Origin: Paenarthrobacter aurescens
GTDB lineage: Bacteria > Actinomycetota > Actinomycetes > Actinomycetales > Micrococcaceae
Direction: 5' to 3'
DNA length: 64,000 nucleotides
Assembly (NCBI RefSeq): GCF_041549525.1
Contig: NZ_CP157456.1
Coordinates: 4,291,455 to 4,355,454 of the forward strand
Shown: one piece after another, positions 1-8,321 of the stretch
Layout: each line of letters starts with the position of its first letter
Numbering within the stretch: the stretch's first letter is position 1
Notes under the pieces: model-generated
Told to the model about the DNA's origin: nothing
Seen by the model: the letters and a program-made list of their open reading frames with translations, nothing else
Database searches by the model: none
Translations under genes and position numbers: made by a program

Positions 1-89
1 AGATCCCGTGGTGGGACCAATTCTCTCCGGGGAACCGTCCACCGCTGAGCCTGGCCCGATGGCACCCATCCCGCCGGTAGGGTTGCCTC

Positions 90-767
90 ATGGGGACAGT
101 CTTGGAGGCCGAAGGCCTGTTGGTTGGCTACGCCGGGGCTCCGGTGTGCGGAGAAGTTTCCGCGTCCGTTGAAGCCGGTGAAGTCCTGGGAATCGTGGGA
201 GTGAACGGCGCCGGAAAATCCACGGTAGCCCGAACCATTGCAGGACGCCAGGCTGCCCTTTCCGGTGATGTGAAGGTCCACGGCCTCCTCATCGATCCGG
301 ACGCCGTGCCCTTCCGCCGGCAGGTCTCTGCCGTCTTTGACGATGACCTCTTCTTCCCGTCCCTCACCGTCCGTGAGCACCTGCTCCTCATCGCCCGCGG
401 GCACTCCTTGGAGCACCCCGAAGCCCGCGTTGAGGAAGAGTTGGAATTCTTCGGGCTATTAGGCAGGGCCCACGCCATCCCCGATGCATTGTCTTCCGGC
501 CAGCGCCGCAGGCTGCTGCTTGCCGCCGGACTCATCCGCCCGTCGTCGCTCCTGATCCTGGACGAGCCGGAACAGCGGCTCGATCCCCGGATGCGCGCAG
601 CGATGGGTGAGCGGATCGCAGCGCACGCACAGGACGGTGGCGCCGTTGTCCTGGTGACCCACGATCCTCAACTGCTGTTGGCCACAGCCTCCACATGTTT
701 GGTCATTGATGAAGAAGTCCAGGCGTTCGATCCGGAGCAGGGGGCCTCGATCATTGCCGGCTCCTGA
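90..767 (+). CDS. ABC transporter ATP-binding protein
   Basis: A 225-residue stand-alone ATPase subunit of an ABC transporter. The Walker A motif GVNGAGKST is at residues 37-45. The signature is a variant (LSSGQRRR, usually LSGGQ), followed by Walker B LLILDEPEQRLD and an H-loop histidine in VTHD. It should hydrolyse ATP on the cytoplasmic side to drive a membrane partner. The next gene, a polytopic membrane protein starting one base after this stop, is the obvious partner. The substrate cannot be read from sequence; the short arm and degenerate signature suggest an exporter-type or orphan ATPase. No strong Shine-Dalgarno is visible before this ATG. Confidence 0.85.
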   Translation: MGTVLEAEGLLVGYAGAPVCGEVSASVEAGEVLGIVGVNGAGKSTVARTIAGRQAALSGDVKVHGLLIDPDAVPFRRQVSAVFDDDLFFPSLTVREHLLLIARGHSLEHPEARVEEELEFFGLLGRAHAIPDALSSGQRRRLLLAAGLIRPSSLLILDEPEQRLDPRMRAAMGERIAAHAQDGGAVVLVTHDPQLLLATASTCLVIDEEVQAFDPEQGASIIAGS

Positions 768-768
768 C

Positions 769-2301
769 ATGCTCACCGCAGCACACTCCGCGCAGGACCG
801 GCAGCTGGCCTCCGAAATTGTCCGCTTCACCCGCCAATCCGCCAAGCGCTACAAACGCAGCAGGATTTCGTGGGGAACCCGCTTTGTTGACGCCTACAGT
901 TGGGGACTGGGCATCGGGGTTTCCCTGACCATCGCGGCCTCGTTCGTCCTGGCGTTGCGCAATGAAATTGCGGACAGGGCATCCACACAGAAAAGCATCA
1001 TCGGGGCACAGTGGCTGGTACTCCCGGAACCACTGCTGTGGACGTCCATCACGTTTGCTGCCCTCCTGGCCGTCAACAACCTCGCCCGGAAACTTGGACC
1101 GGTATCCACGAATGGAGCAGAGAGCTCCTGGTGGCTGGCCCTCCCCATCGACCGCCGGCCGATGGTCCTCCCGCCCTTCATCCGTAAAGCCGCCTTCACA
1201 GCAGCTGGCTCAGCCGTGATCTATCTGCCCTTCAGCATGGTTACAGCTGTTGACCGGGCTCCCCTCGAACACCTTCTTGCCTCACTCACCTTCGGCGCCG
1301 CAGGAGCCATCGCGCTGGTTCTGGCAGCCCTGCAGCAACTTGCCCTCTTAGGTCCGCGCTGGGGGACGGTAACAACTGCTGCAGCACTCCTGGCATGCTC
1401 TGTCCTGCCGATGTTCTCATCTGCACCTTGGGCCACCGCAGTGGTGACCGTTGCCGCCGTCGGACTCCTTGCTGTGGTGGTGCCGCGCGCCGGACAGGTG
1501 CGCGGCACCGAACTGGCCAGAGGCGGTGCCGTGGCGGGGCACGCCGGTGCCTCGCTGTTCATGATGGACGCCAACGAGGTGCTTCGAGCTCTCGGCGGCA
1601 ATCGAAAAAGGATCGACGGCGGCCGCGCAGCCCGCTTGTACGCCCGCCCGGTCCGAGGGCCCCTGGCTGCGCTGATCCGTGCTGATGTGGTGGCCTTCAT
1701 CAGGCTCAATCCGCCGCTGCTGCCATCCATTCTTTGGCTCGCCTCCTGCGTGGCCATATTGCTTGTGGAAGGTGGCCTTCCCGAGTTCGCCCAGTTGGCG
1801 GTGATCGTGATCTGCGGCTGTGCCACGGCGTCGGGTCTGGGCGGTGTTGCCCGCAAAACCGCGTTGGTCCCCGAGCTCGACGCTCTGTTGCCACTGCATC
1901 CGGCCCTGGTAAGGACCAGCCGCACGCTCATGCCGTGCCTGGCCATGGCTGTGTGGATGGCCATGCTCTGCAGTCTGTTGGCGCTGCTCGGGGCGGCGAA
2001 CCCTGCCTTAATAGGCGTTGGTGCCCTGGCCGGGGTCGGCATGGGTGCCGGGACTCTCCGCGCAGCCACCAGGACCCCGCCGGACTGGACCGCGCCACCG
2101 GTTGAAACCCCGTTCGGTCCGGTCCCGCGGGCCCAACTGGGTTCCCTCATGCGCGGGCTGGACGTGACTATCCTGGCCATGGTTCCCCTGCTGGTGGCGC
2201 TGTACCTTGGCTACGTGCCGATGTCCGTTATCGCTGTGCAGGCGGCCTTCAGTGCCGGCATCTTCTTGCTGGTTATCCTCACCCGCCCCAAGCGCTCCTA
2301 A
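769..2301 (+). CDS. polytopic membrane protein, likely ABC permease partner (DUF6297-like)
   Basis: A 510-residue integral membrane protein with about ten hydrophobic segments, the first near residues 50-70 and the last at the C-terminus. The frame is open further upstream, but I chose the ATG at 769 because it sits one base after the stop of the ATPase gene; an earlier start would overlap that gene by some 60 bases. Length and pattern resemble actinobacterial DUF6297 proteins, which are usually encoded beside an ABC ATPase; this assignment is from memory and is not proven. It probably forms the membrane part of an ABC system with the preceding gene. It converges on a PhzF-family gene only 7 bases away. 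Confidence 0.65.
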   Translation: MLTAAHSAQDRQLASEIVRFTRQSAKRYKRSRISWGTRFVDAYSWGLGIGVSLTIAASFVLALRNEIADRASTQKSIIGAQWLVLPEPLLWTSITFAALLAVNNLARKLGPVSTNGAESSWWLALPIDRRPMVLPPFIRKAAFTAAGSAVIYLPFSMVTAVDRAPLEHLLASLTFGAAGAIALVLAALQQLALLGPRWGTVTTAAALLACSVLPMFSSAPWATAVVTVAAVGLLAVVVPRAGQVRGTELARGGAVAGHAGASLFMMDANEVLRALGGNRKRIDGGRAARLYARPVRGPLAALIRADVVAFIRLNPPLLPSILWLASCVAILLVEGGLPEFAQLAVIVICGCATASGLGGVARKTALVPELDALLPLHPALVRTSRTLMPCLAMAVWMAMLCSLLALLGAANPALIGVGALAGVGMGAGTLRAATRTPPDWTAPPVETPFGPVPRAQLGSLMRGLDVTILAMVPLLVALYLGYVPMSVIAVQAAFSAGIFLLVILTRPKRS

Positions 2302-2308
2302 TCGGCGT

Positions 2309-3160
2309 TTAGAGCAGCACCGTGCCTTCGATGCACGTGGCTGAGGCTCCGCCCACCCATATTTCGCCATCCTCCGCTTTGACGTGAATACGCCCACTCC
2401 TGCCCAGGACAGTTCCCTGAGCAACTAGGTACTCCTTGGGAGCCCTTCCGCTGCCAATCAGCCACTGAGCAGCACCGGCATTGAAACTTCCCGTCACAGG
2501 GTCCTCCACCATGGCGTCCCCGGGGATGAAGGTACGGACTTCAAAGTCGACGCCGGATCCCGGCTCATGGGGGCCAATCACCCCGACCTTGAGGTCACCC
2601 ATCGCCACGAGGTCAGGCTCGATGGCCAGCACTTGTTCCGCAGAGCCGAGCAGCACGCCAATCCACGTGGGGCCGTTGACCAGCCACGACGCGTCCAGCA
2701 GGGCATCCTCCGGAAGCTGCAGGCCAGCCGCGAGCTGGGTTCGGATAGCGTCATCCACCGGGCCGAAGCGAGTCAGTGGCGGGGCAGCGAAAGCCAAGCG
2801 GCCGGCGTCGTGCTTAACGCTCACCAAACCCGCGCCGCATTCCTGGACCAGGACGCCTTCAGTCTTGGGCACTCCCCCGGCCTGCAACCACGTATGCGCC
2901 GAACCAAGCGTGGGGTGACCGGCGAACGGAAACTCCTCACTGCCGGTGAAAATGCGAACCCTGTAGTCCGCTTCGGCATGGGTGGGCGGCAACAAGAACG
3001 TGGTCTCCGAGAGGTTGGTCCAGTTGGCAAAGTGCTGCATGGCCTCCGTGCTGAGGCCTTCAGCATCAACCACAACAGCAAGCGGGTTGCCGAGGTAAGG
3101 CACCTCGGAGAAGACGTCCACTTGGTGGAACGGACGGGTGCGCAGGGGTTCTGAGGTCAC
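2309..3160 (-). CDS. PhzF family isomerase/epimerase-like protein
   Basis: A 283-residue protein with the two-lobed diaminopimelate-epimerase-like fold of the PhzF family. The N-terminal lobe shows the family start (VDVFSEVPYLGNPLAVVVDAEG) and the conserved glutamate region NLSETTFLLPP; in PhzF this Glu is the general acid/base. Later motifs are FPFAGHPTLGSAH and DPVTGSFNAGAAQWL, both typical. Most PhzF proteins outside phenazine clusters have unknown substrates, and no phenazine genes are present here, so phenazine synthesis is unlikely. It is a single gene, convergent with the upstream membrane protein and divergent from the DUF1801 gene. Confidence 0.85.
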   Translation of the reverse strand: MTSEPLRTRPFHQVDVFSEVPYLGNPLAVVVDAEGLSTEAMQHFANWTNLSETTFLLPPTHAEADYRVRIFTGSEEFPFAGHPTLGSAHTWLQAGGVPKTEGVLVQECGAGLVSVKHDAGRLAFAAPPLTRFGPVDDAIRTQLAAGLQLPEDALLDASWLVNGPTWIGVLLGSAEQVLAIEPDLVAMGDLKVGVIGPHEPGSGVDFEVRTFIPGDAMVEDPVTGSFNAGAAQWLIGSGRAPKEYLVAQGTVLGRSGRIHVKAEDGEIWVGGASATCIEGTVLL

Positions 3161-3218
3161 CGCTGAAGGCTATCACCGGGCGCTGGCAGGCCTGTCCCGC
3201 GTCTGCCAAACTACCCCT

Positions 3219-3641
3219 ATGGCAGAGAACAAGACCCAGCCCACGGACGTTTCCGTGGAAGAATTCCTGGCTGCAGTGGAGCATCCCACCCGGCGCGCAG
3301 ACGGCTTTGAATTACTGGATATGATGCGTCAGGCAACCGGCCAGGAACCCGTCATGTGGGGGCCATCGATTATTGGTTTCGGCCGGTACCACTACAAGTA
3401 CGAGACCGGACGCGAAGGTGATTCGGCCGCCGTCGGATTCTCTCCCCGGAAGGCCAACCTGGCCCTGTATGGACTGACCTACGGGCCGGATGCCGATCGT
3501 TTGCTTCCCGAGCTCGGCAAACACAAAACCGGTGCTGCGTGCCTCTACGTCAACAATCTTGACGACGTGGACCGCGGCATCCTGGCCGAGATGATCCGCA
3601 CCGGCTACAAGCACATCATGGAGGAGCTCCACTCGCAGTAA
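3219..3641 (+). CDS. DUF1801 domain-containing protein
   Basis: A 140-residue cytosolic protein matching the DUF1801 (YdhG-like) pattern: an N-terminal helical part with FLAAVEHPTRRADG, then VMWGPSIIGFGRYHY, then a strand-rich part with FSPRKANLALYG. The reading frame opens at 3138, but the ATG at 3219 fits the family start better. Function is unknown; the fold resembles iron-chaperone frataxin-like and heat-shock-associated small proteins, without a proven activity. It is followed by a strong bidirectional hairpin shared with rplI. Confidence 0.8.
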   Translation: MAENKTQPTDVSVEEFLAAVEHPTRRADGFELLDMMRQATGQEPVMWGPSIIGFGRYHYKYETGREGDSAAVGFSPRKANLALYGLTYGPDADRLLPELGKHKTGAACLYVNNLDDVDRGILAEMIRTGYKHIMEELHSQ

Positions 3642-3675
3642 GTCCCGCACCGAGCTTGAGGGTGGGGGAAAGCAA

Positions 3676-3712
3676 AAGGCCCCCACCACCGGAATCCGGT
3701 AGCGGGGGCCTT
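3676..3712. terminator. bidirectional rho-independent terminator
   Basis: Nine-base arms at 3676-3684 (AAGGCCCCC) and 3704-3712 (GGGGGCCTT) flank a second small stem (ACCGG/CCGGT). It lies between the convergent DUF1801 gene (+) and rplI (-), with A-rich sequence on the left side and T-rich on the right, so it can end transcripts from both sides. Confidence 0.85.
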
Positions 3713-3727
3713 CTTTGCAGTCAGAGA

Positions 3728-4180
3728 CTACTTGCTTGCAACGACCTCGAGGTCGATGACAGCAGAAACATCCTCGTGCAGGCGAACGTTGGCCGTGTAC
3801 GAACCGACAGACTTGATGTGGTTCGGCAGTTCAACGTTGCGCTTGTCGATTGCGCCGAGGCCAGCGGCCTCAACAGCAGCAGCGACATCAGCAGGCTTGA
3901 CGGTGCCGAAGAGACGACCGGACTCGCCGGCCTTCACCTCGAGCTTGACCTTCTTGGAGGACAGAGCCTGGGCCTGTGCCTGTGCAGCTTCAACAGAAGC
4001 GTGCGCACGAGCGGCGCGGGCAGCCTTGATGGACTCAACCTGCTTCTCGCCACCCTTGGACCAGGTCAGAGCGAAGCCGCGGGGGAGCAGGAAGTTACGT
4101 GCGTAACCGTCCTTGACCTCCACAACATCGCCAGCAGCACCGAGACCGGTTACTTCGTGGGTCAGAATGAGCTTTGCCAT
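3728..4180 (-). CDS. rplI: 50S ribosomal protein L9
   Basis: A 150-residue L9 of normal length. The N-terminal domain starts [34 protein letters not shown], the L9 signature that binds 23S rRNA near the L1 stalk base. A long connecting helix rich in Ala/Arg/Gln (about residues 45-80) and a C-terminal domain follow. It is the last gene of the minus-strand operon rpsF-ssb-rpsR-rplI, 18 bases after rpsR, and ends at the bidirectional terminator. Confidence 0.98.
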   Translation of the reverse strand: MAKLILTHEVTGLGAAGDVVEVKDGYARNFLLPRGFALTWSKGGEKQVESIKAARAARAHASVEAAQAQAQALSSKKVKLEVKAGESGRLFGTVKPADVAAAVEAAGLGAIDKRNVELPNHIKSVGSYTANVRLHEDVSAVIDLEVVASK

Positions 4181-4198
4181 GTTAGTTAATCCCTTCCC

Positions 4199-4438
4199 TT
4201 AGCCGCGGCCAGCGCCGGAGTAAGGCAGCAGAGCAACTTCGCGGGCGTTCTTGATTGCCTGGGCGATCTTGCGCTGTTCCTGAACGGTAACGCCAGTGAC
4301 GCGACGAGCGCGGATCTTTCCGCGGTCGGAGATGAACTTGCGCAGCAGTGCTACGTCCTTGTAGTCGATGACAGTGATGTCAGCGGCCTTCAAGGGGTTG
4401 GACTTTGGTTTGGGCTTACGGAGTTCAGCCTTAGCCAT
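4199..4438 (-). CDS. rpsR: 30S ribosomal protein S18
   Basis: A 79-residue S18 with the core [22 protein letters not shown] and the [29 protein letters not shown] region that contacts S6 and 16S rRNA. It has no zinc-binding Cys motif, so it is the C- (zinc-independent) type; many actinobacteria also have a second rpsR. It lies between ssb and rplI in the conserved operon, consistent with its S6:S18 heterodimer partner being encoded at the operon head. Confidence 0.97.
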   Translation of the reverse strand: MAKAELRKPKPKSNPLKAADITVIDYKDVALLRKFISDRGKIRARRVTGVTVQEQRKIAQAIKNAREVALLPYSGAGRG

Positions 4439-4566
4439 CGTGGAGCTCCTTTTCTATGGAGCCCGTGGATATTGATCCACGGGATGGTGGTGTTCGACGG
4501 CGGTTGTCACCATGGTGCCTTGCGGCAGTTCCGGTGGGTGTCCGGCGTCGGACGTTTATTTGGTGT

Positions 4567-5148
4567 TTAGAAGGGAGGTTCGGAATCCGGGCCGTTGCCC
4601 CAACCGCCAGCATTGCTGACACCGGGCGTAGCCCAGGGGTCATCCTGCTGTTGTGCGGGCTGGTTGCCGCCCCAGGTTCCACCGGAGTTGCCGCCGCCCT
4701 GGTTTCCACCAGGAGCGCCACCTCCGAAGCCACCGGAATTACCGGCGTTACCGCCACCGAAGCCACCCTGGCCACCGCCGGAGCGCTGGGTACGGTTGAC
4801 CTTGGCGTTGGCGTAACGCAGGCTCGGGCCGATTTCATCGACCTCAAGCTCGATTACGGTGCGCTTTTCGCCTTCTTTTGTTTCGTAAGAACGGCTCTTC
4901 AAACGGCCGGAAACGATGACGCGCATGCCCTTGGTGAGGGACTCGGCCACGTTCTCGGCTGCTTCGCGCCATACCGATGCGCGGAGGAACAGGGTTTCCC
5001 CGTCCTTCCACTCATTGGACTGGCGGTCAAAGGTCCGGGGAGTAGAAGCGATGGTGAAGTTCGCTACTGCTGAGCCAGACGGGGTGAACCGCAGCTCGGG
5101 GTCATTGGTGAGATTACCGATGACCGTAATAGTGGTTTCGCCTGCCAT
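4567..5148 (-). CDS. ssb: single-stranded DNA-binding protein
   Basis: A 193-residue SSB. Residues 1-115 form the OB fold ([19 protein letters not shown] ... [20 protein letters not shown]). A Gly/Asn/Gln-rich flexible linker spans about residues 118-175, and the acidic tail ends DSEPPF, the partner-recruiting C-terminal tip that usually reads DDDIPF. It coats ssDNA in replication and repair. It sits between rpsF and rpsR, the common arrangement. The spacer to rpsR (4439-4566, about 128 bases) is longer than elsewhere in the operon. Confidence 0.97.
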   Translation of the reverse strand: MAGETTITVIGNLTNDPELRFTPSGSAVANFTIASTPRTFDRQSNEWKDGETLFLRASVWREAAENVAESLTKGMRVIVSGRLKSRSYETKEGEKRTVIELEVDEIGPSLRYANAKVNRTQRSGGGQGGFGGGNAGNSGGFGGGAPGGNQGGGNSGGTWGGNQPAQQQDDPWATPGVSNAGGWGNGPDSEPPF

Positions 5149-5198
5149 CTACTGCCTCCTTGTTCGTTCCTTCGGGGTAAAGACTTGGAAGGGGCTGA

Positions 5199-5504
5199 TT
5201 ACTCAGCAACGACCTTCTGGTCTTCAGGGCGGATGATCTTGGTGCGCATGATCGTCTCGTTGAGAGACAGCTGGCGATCAAGTTCCTTGGCGGTAGCCGG
5301 AGCTGCGGTGAAGTTCACCACGGCGTAGATACCTTCGGACTTCTTCTTGATGTCGTACGCCAGACGGCGACGGCCCCAGATGTCAACCTTTTCGATGGTT
5401 CCACCATCGGTGGTGATGACATTGAGGAACTTCTGAAGCGACGACTCTACGGTACGCTCTTCGACCTCGGGGTCGATGATTACCATCAATTCGTAAGGAC
5501 GCAT
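5199..5504 (-). CDS. rpsF: 30S ribosomal protein S6
   Basis: A 101-residue S6 ([21 protein letters not shown]...). The frame opens 4 codons earlier at 5516, but the ATG at 5504 is chosen because a consensus GGAGGT Shine-Dalgarno lies at 5515-5520, 10 bases upstream, and because S6 proteins begin MRxYE. It is the first gene of the rpsF-ssb-rpsR-rplI operon. A hairpin in its leader may bind the S6:S18 complex for feedback control (see the leader entry). Confidence 0.97.
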   Translation of the reverse strand: MRPYELMVIIDPEVEERTVESSLQKFLNVITTDGGTIEKVDIWGRRRLAYDIKKKSEGIYAVVNFTAAPATAKELDRQLSLNETIMRTKIIRPEDQKVVAE

Positions 5505-5533
5505 ATGTGAACCCACCTCCTTTGGGCTAAGCG

Positions 5534-5552
5534 GTTACGGTATTTCCGTAAC
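5534..5552 (-). promoter_or_regulatory. leader hairpin upstream of rpsF (candidate S6:S18 autoregulatory RNA)
   Basis: Inverted repeat GTTACGG (5534-5540) and CCGTAAC (5546-5552) with a 5-base loop, 13 bases upstream of the rpsF Shine-Dalgarno on the minus-strand mRNA. Many bacteria carry an S6:S18-binding leader with CCG-containing elements at this place. Here the position and CCG/CGG content fit, but the full consensus was not tested. Confidence 0.45.
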
Positions 5553-5736
5553 AGGAGGTTCATTTGCGATGCTGCGTTGGCGCTCCCCGGCCTAAAACAC
5601 GGCAAGAGGGCGTAACACAGACTTCAATATCTTAGTGCATCTCCTGCACCCAAAGCTATTCGGCGGAATCTCCGGCCGGAACCCGCCACATTGCGTATGT
5701 GGATAACCCGGGTCCACAGCACGCGATACTGAGGTT

Positions 5737-6075
5737 ATGACTGTGCTGAAGTCCATCATTCTCTTCGTTTTCGCCGCCATCGCAGAGATCGGCGGAGCCT
5801 GGCTGATCTGGCAGTCCGTCCGCGAAGGCAAAGCCTGGTGGTGGGCAGGACTGGGCATCATTGCATTGGGTATCTACGGATTCTTCGCAGCCTTCCAACC
5901 CGAGGCCCATTTTGGCCGGGTCCTGGCGGCCTACGGCGGCGTGTTCATCGCGGGCTCGCTTGCGTGGGGAATGCTGATGGACGGGTTCCGCCCGGACCGT
6001 TGGGATGTGATCGGCGCGGCAATCTGCATTGTGGGCGTTGGCGTCATCATGTTCGCGCCGCGCACCGGCAGCTGA
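5737..6075 (+). CDS. ynfA: YnfA family (UPF0060) small membrane protein
   Basis: A 112-residue protein with four predicted transmembrane helices, matching UPF0060/YnfA in length. It begins with a hydrophobic helix ([22 protein letters not shown]) and carries the family motif AAYGGVFI followed by [13 protein letters not shown]. YnfA proteins are inner-membrane members related to small multidrug-resistance transporters; the physiological substrate is not settled. It is a single gene, ended by the hairpin at 6112-6142 that it shares with the tRNA on the other strand. Confidence 0.9.
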   Translation: MTVLKSIILFVFAAIAEIGGAWLIWQSVREGKAWWWAGLGIIALGIYGFFAAFQPEAHFGRVLAAYGGVFIAGSLAWGMLMDGFRPDRWDVIGAAICIVGVGVIMFAPRTGS

Positions 6076-6111
6076 GGCCCGCGTAGCTTCACACCACGCC
6101 TGGACACGACA

Positions 6112-6142
6112 AAACCCCCGGAAGTTCAACTTCCGGGGGTTT
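6112..6142. terminator. bidirectional terminator between ynfA and tRNA-Leu
   Basis: Fifteen-base perfectly complementary arms, 6112-6126 and 6128-6142 (AAACCCCCGGAAGTT and its complement), with an A-run before and a T-rich stretch after. It lies 36 bases after the ynfA stop and 5 bases beyond the tRNA 3' end. Confidence 0.85.
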
Positions 6143-6147
6143 CTTTG

Positions 6148-6230
6148 TGCGCGGAGGGGGACTTGAACCCCCACCCCCTTTCGAGGACTAGCACCTCAAG
6201 CTAGCGCGTCTGCCATTCCGCCACCCGCGC
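6148..6230 (-). tRNA. tRNA-Leu (anticodon GAG)
   Basis: An 83-base class II tRNA. The acceptor stem GCGCGGG pairs with TCCGCGC (G-U at the last pair), discriminator A. The anticodon stem CTAGC/GCTAG encloses loop TTGAGGT, so the anticodon is GAG, reading CUC/CUU leucine codons. It has a long variable arm typical of tRNA-Leu and a T arm containing GGTTCAAGTCC. CCA is not encoded. Confidence 0.95.
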
Positions 6231-6362
6231 AAGGTGATCAGGAGAAACAATGTTTCTTTTTTCTCCTTGACAGCGTCAAAGACACTAACACGAAGAAGGG
6301 CAATCTGTGGATTCCTGTTGCCTCGCGAGTGGCCCGGGTGACTCGCCGCTAGGGTTGGGGCC

Positions 6363-6527
6363 ATGGATGCCACACCTATAAGTGCCTTGGTTCTGACCGT
6401 TGTGTTCTCAGCAATCGCCCTCTATTTCCTGTACTACGTGGTCCGAGCAGGAGTACGCGACGGCATTTTGCAAGCGGACGAGAAGCGCAGCAAGCAATCG
6501 GAAGCGTCACGCCATACACACTCTTGA
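6363..6527 (+). CDS. small single-TM membrane protein (54 aa), unknown
   Basis: A 54-residue open frame starting MDATPISALVLTVVFSAIAL. Residues 7-25 form one hydrophobic helix, followed by YYVVRAGVRDGILQADEKR and a charged, polar tail. The pattern of a short TM helix followed by a V-R-D-G-I motif resembles the small DUF6019-type proteins, a comparison made from memory. No strong Shine-Dalgarno precedes the ATG. It lies alone between the tRNA and a terminator. Confidence 0.45.
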   Translation: MDATPISALVLTVVFSAIALYFLYYVVRAGVRDGILQADEKRSKQSEASRHTHS

Positions 6528-6633
6528 GCTCCCCCGGTTCGGCCACCCCTTGGAATCCAAGGGTTTCAGCCCCGGCGCACGGTAAACATTGCAGGGCGTG
6601 ACGCCGCACGCCATCACGCACCATAAATGGAAA

Positions 6634-6672
6634 CGGAACAGCCGCCGTCGAATATTGACGGCGGCTGTTCCG
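6634..6672 (-). terminator. rho-independent terminator of the permease gene
   Basis: Sixteen-base perfect arms (6634-6649 and 6657-6672, CGGAACAGCCGCCGTC and complement) with a 7-base loop, followed on the minus strand by TTTCCATTTAT. It lies 22 bases after the permease stop. Confidence 0.85.
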
Positions 6673-6694
6673 CATTGAGAAGTGACGACGCCGG

Positions 6695-8101
6695 TCAGGA
6701 ACCGATCTTGCTCCGCTCGGCGTCTCCGCCAAGCACCGGAGTGGAAGGCGTCTGCGCCTTCTTGCGGTAGCGGAGCACACCGATTCCCACCACAACGGCG
6801 GCCAGCGCCAGCGAAAGGAACAGCGATTCGCGGGTGGACTCGATGATGACCATGCCGATGATCAACGCCACAATGGCGCCGATGGTGACCCAGGTGAGGG
6901 CGGGGAAGAGCCACATCTTGAGCTCAAGATCCTTGGCGGCCGCCCCCATTCGCTTGCGGAGGATCAACTGCGAGGTGGCAATGACCAACCAGACAAACAG
7001 TGCGATGGCACCCGAGGTGTTCACAAGGAACAGGAACACTGTGTCCGGGGCGATGTAGTTGGCTCCTACGGTGAGGAATCCCACCACGGTGGATGCGAGT
7101 ACTGCCGCAGCCGGAACGCCGCGCTTGGAGATCTTCATCCAGGCCCGGGGTGCGTCGCCGCGCTGCGAGAGCGAGAAGAGCATGCGGCTGGCGGTGTAGA
7201 GGCCTGAGTTCAGGCAGGAGAGCACCGAGGTGAGGACAACGATGTCCATGATGGTGCCGGCGCCCGGGATTCCGTAGAGCTCAATAACAGCAACGTAAGG
7301 GCTCTTGGCCACCGAAGCATCGTTCCAAGGCAGCAGGGTTACCACAATCGCAATGGAGCCGATGTAGAAGATGAGGATGCGCCACACAGTGGACTTCACG
7401 GCCTTCTTGACCGCATCAACGGGATTCTCGGATTCGCCGGCGGCAATGGTGGCGATTTCAGCGCCGAAGAAGGAGAAGACCACCACGAGAATGCCTGCAA
7501 GAACAGCGCCCGGACCGTTGGGCATGAAGCCGCCCTGATCCAGGAGGTTGACCACGCCGGGGGCGGAAACACCCGGCATGAAGCCGAGGATGGCAACGAT
7601 GCCTGCCAACAGGAAGATGACAATTGCCGCTACTTTGATGGAGGCGAACCAGAATTCGAATTCACCGTAGGACTTCACGGATCCCAGGTTGGTCAGAGTG
7701 AGGAGCACCATGAGGATGAGCGCCCATACCCACTGATCCACGCCGGGAACCCAGCGGTGCATGATGGCGGCACCGGCCGTGGCTTCAATGCCCAGGACGA
7801 TGATCCAGAACCAGGCGTAGAGCCAGCCAATGCTGAATCCGGCCCAGCGGCCAAGTGCTTTGTCCGCATAGGTGGAGAACGAACCCGTTTCGGGGTTGGC
7901 CGCGGCCATCTCACCAAGCATGCGCATGACGAGGATGACCACGAGGCCGGCCGCAAGATAGGCCACGAGAATTCCGGGGCCCGCCTGCTGGATGGCTGCC
8001 CCGGAGCCAACGAACAGGCCAGCTCCAATGACGCCGGCGATGGCGATCATGGAGAGGTGTCGGGGCTTGAGGGACTTGGAAAGCTGTTGGTCAGCGTGCA
8101 T
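6695..8101 (-). CDS. amino acid permease (APC superfamily, GABA/proline-type)
   Basis: A 468-residue transporter with about twelve TM helices. The N-terminal LKPRHLSMIAIAGVIGAGLF is the hallmark of the AAT subfamily (GabP, AnsP, ProY, CycA), as is the FSFFGAEIATIAAGESENP motif in TM6/7. The frame is open to 8158; I chose the ATG at 8101 because it places the family start MHADQQLSKSLKPRH correctly and has an AAGGA-like ribosome site upstream. It imports an amino acid or GABA with protons; substrate unproven. A 16-bp palindrome sits about 170 bases upstream of the start. Confidence 0.85.
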   Translation of the reverse strand: MHADQQLSKSLKPRHLSMIAIAGVIGAGLFVGSGAAIQQAGPGILVAYLAAGLVVILVMRMLGEMAAANPETGSFSTYADKALGRWAGFSIGWLYAWFWIIVLGIEATAGAAIMHRWVPGVDQWVWALILMVLLTLTNLGSVKSYGEFEFWFASIKVAAIVIFLLAGIVAILGFMPGVSAPGVVNLLDQGGFMPNGPGAVLAGILVVVFSFFGAEIATIAAGESENPVDAVKKAVKSTVWRILIFYIGSIAIVVTLLPWNDASVAKSPYVAVIELYGIPGAGTIMDIVVLTSVLSCLNSGLYTASRMLFSLSQRGDAPRAWMKISKRGVPAAAVLASTVVGFLTVGANYIAPDTVFLFLVNTSGAIALFVWLVIATSQLILRKRMGAAAKDLELKMWLFPALTWVTIGAIVALIIGMVIIESTRESLFLSLALAAVVVGIGVLRYRKKAQTPSTPVLGGDAERSKIGS

Positions 8102-8267
8102 GGTTCTGCGCCGTCCTTTATTTTGGGGTTGGCCACAGTGGTGTGCCACGGGCCACATGACTACATCACGCTAACCCGCCCCGGGACCCGCTTGGCTATG
8201 CAGATGGACAGTTTGAGCACCTCAGATCAGGGACAATGCACAAAATGTAACCCGTAGAGCATCCGAT

Positions 8268-8283
8268 GTTTCCTATAGGAAAC
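8268..8283. promoter_or_regulatory. perfect 16-bp palindrome upstream of permease (candidate operator)
   Basis: GTTTCCTATAGGAAAC is self-complementary over all 16 bases. It lies between the aminopeptidase stop (8322) and the permease start (8101), in the permease's upstream region. It looks like a dimeric repressor site; the regulator is not identifiable here. Confidence 0.5.
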
Positions 8284-8321
8284 TTTTATTACAGCCCTGA
8301 AATGAGTGCTTGAGGCTTCTT

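Noticed and set aside
2309..3160. Phenazine biosynthesis gene
   Set aside because: PhzF-type proteins are common outside phenazine clusters and no other phz genes are present.
5698..5706. Perfect DnaA box TGTGGATAA upstream of ynfA
   Set aside because: Isolated single match 57 kb from dnaA; expected by chance or minor regulation.
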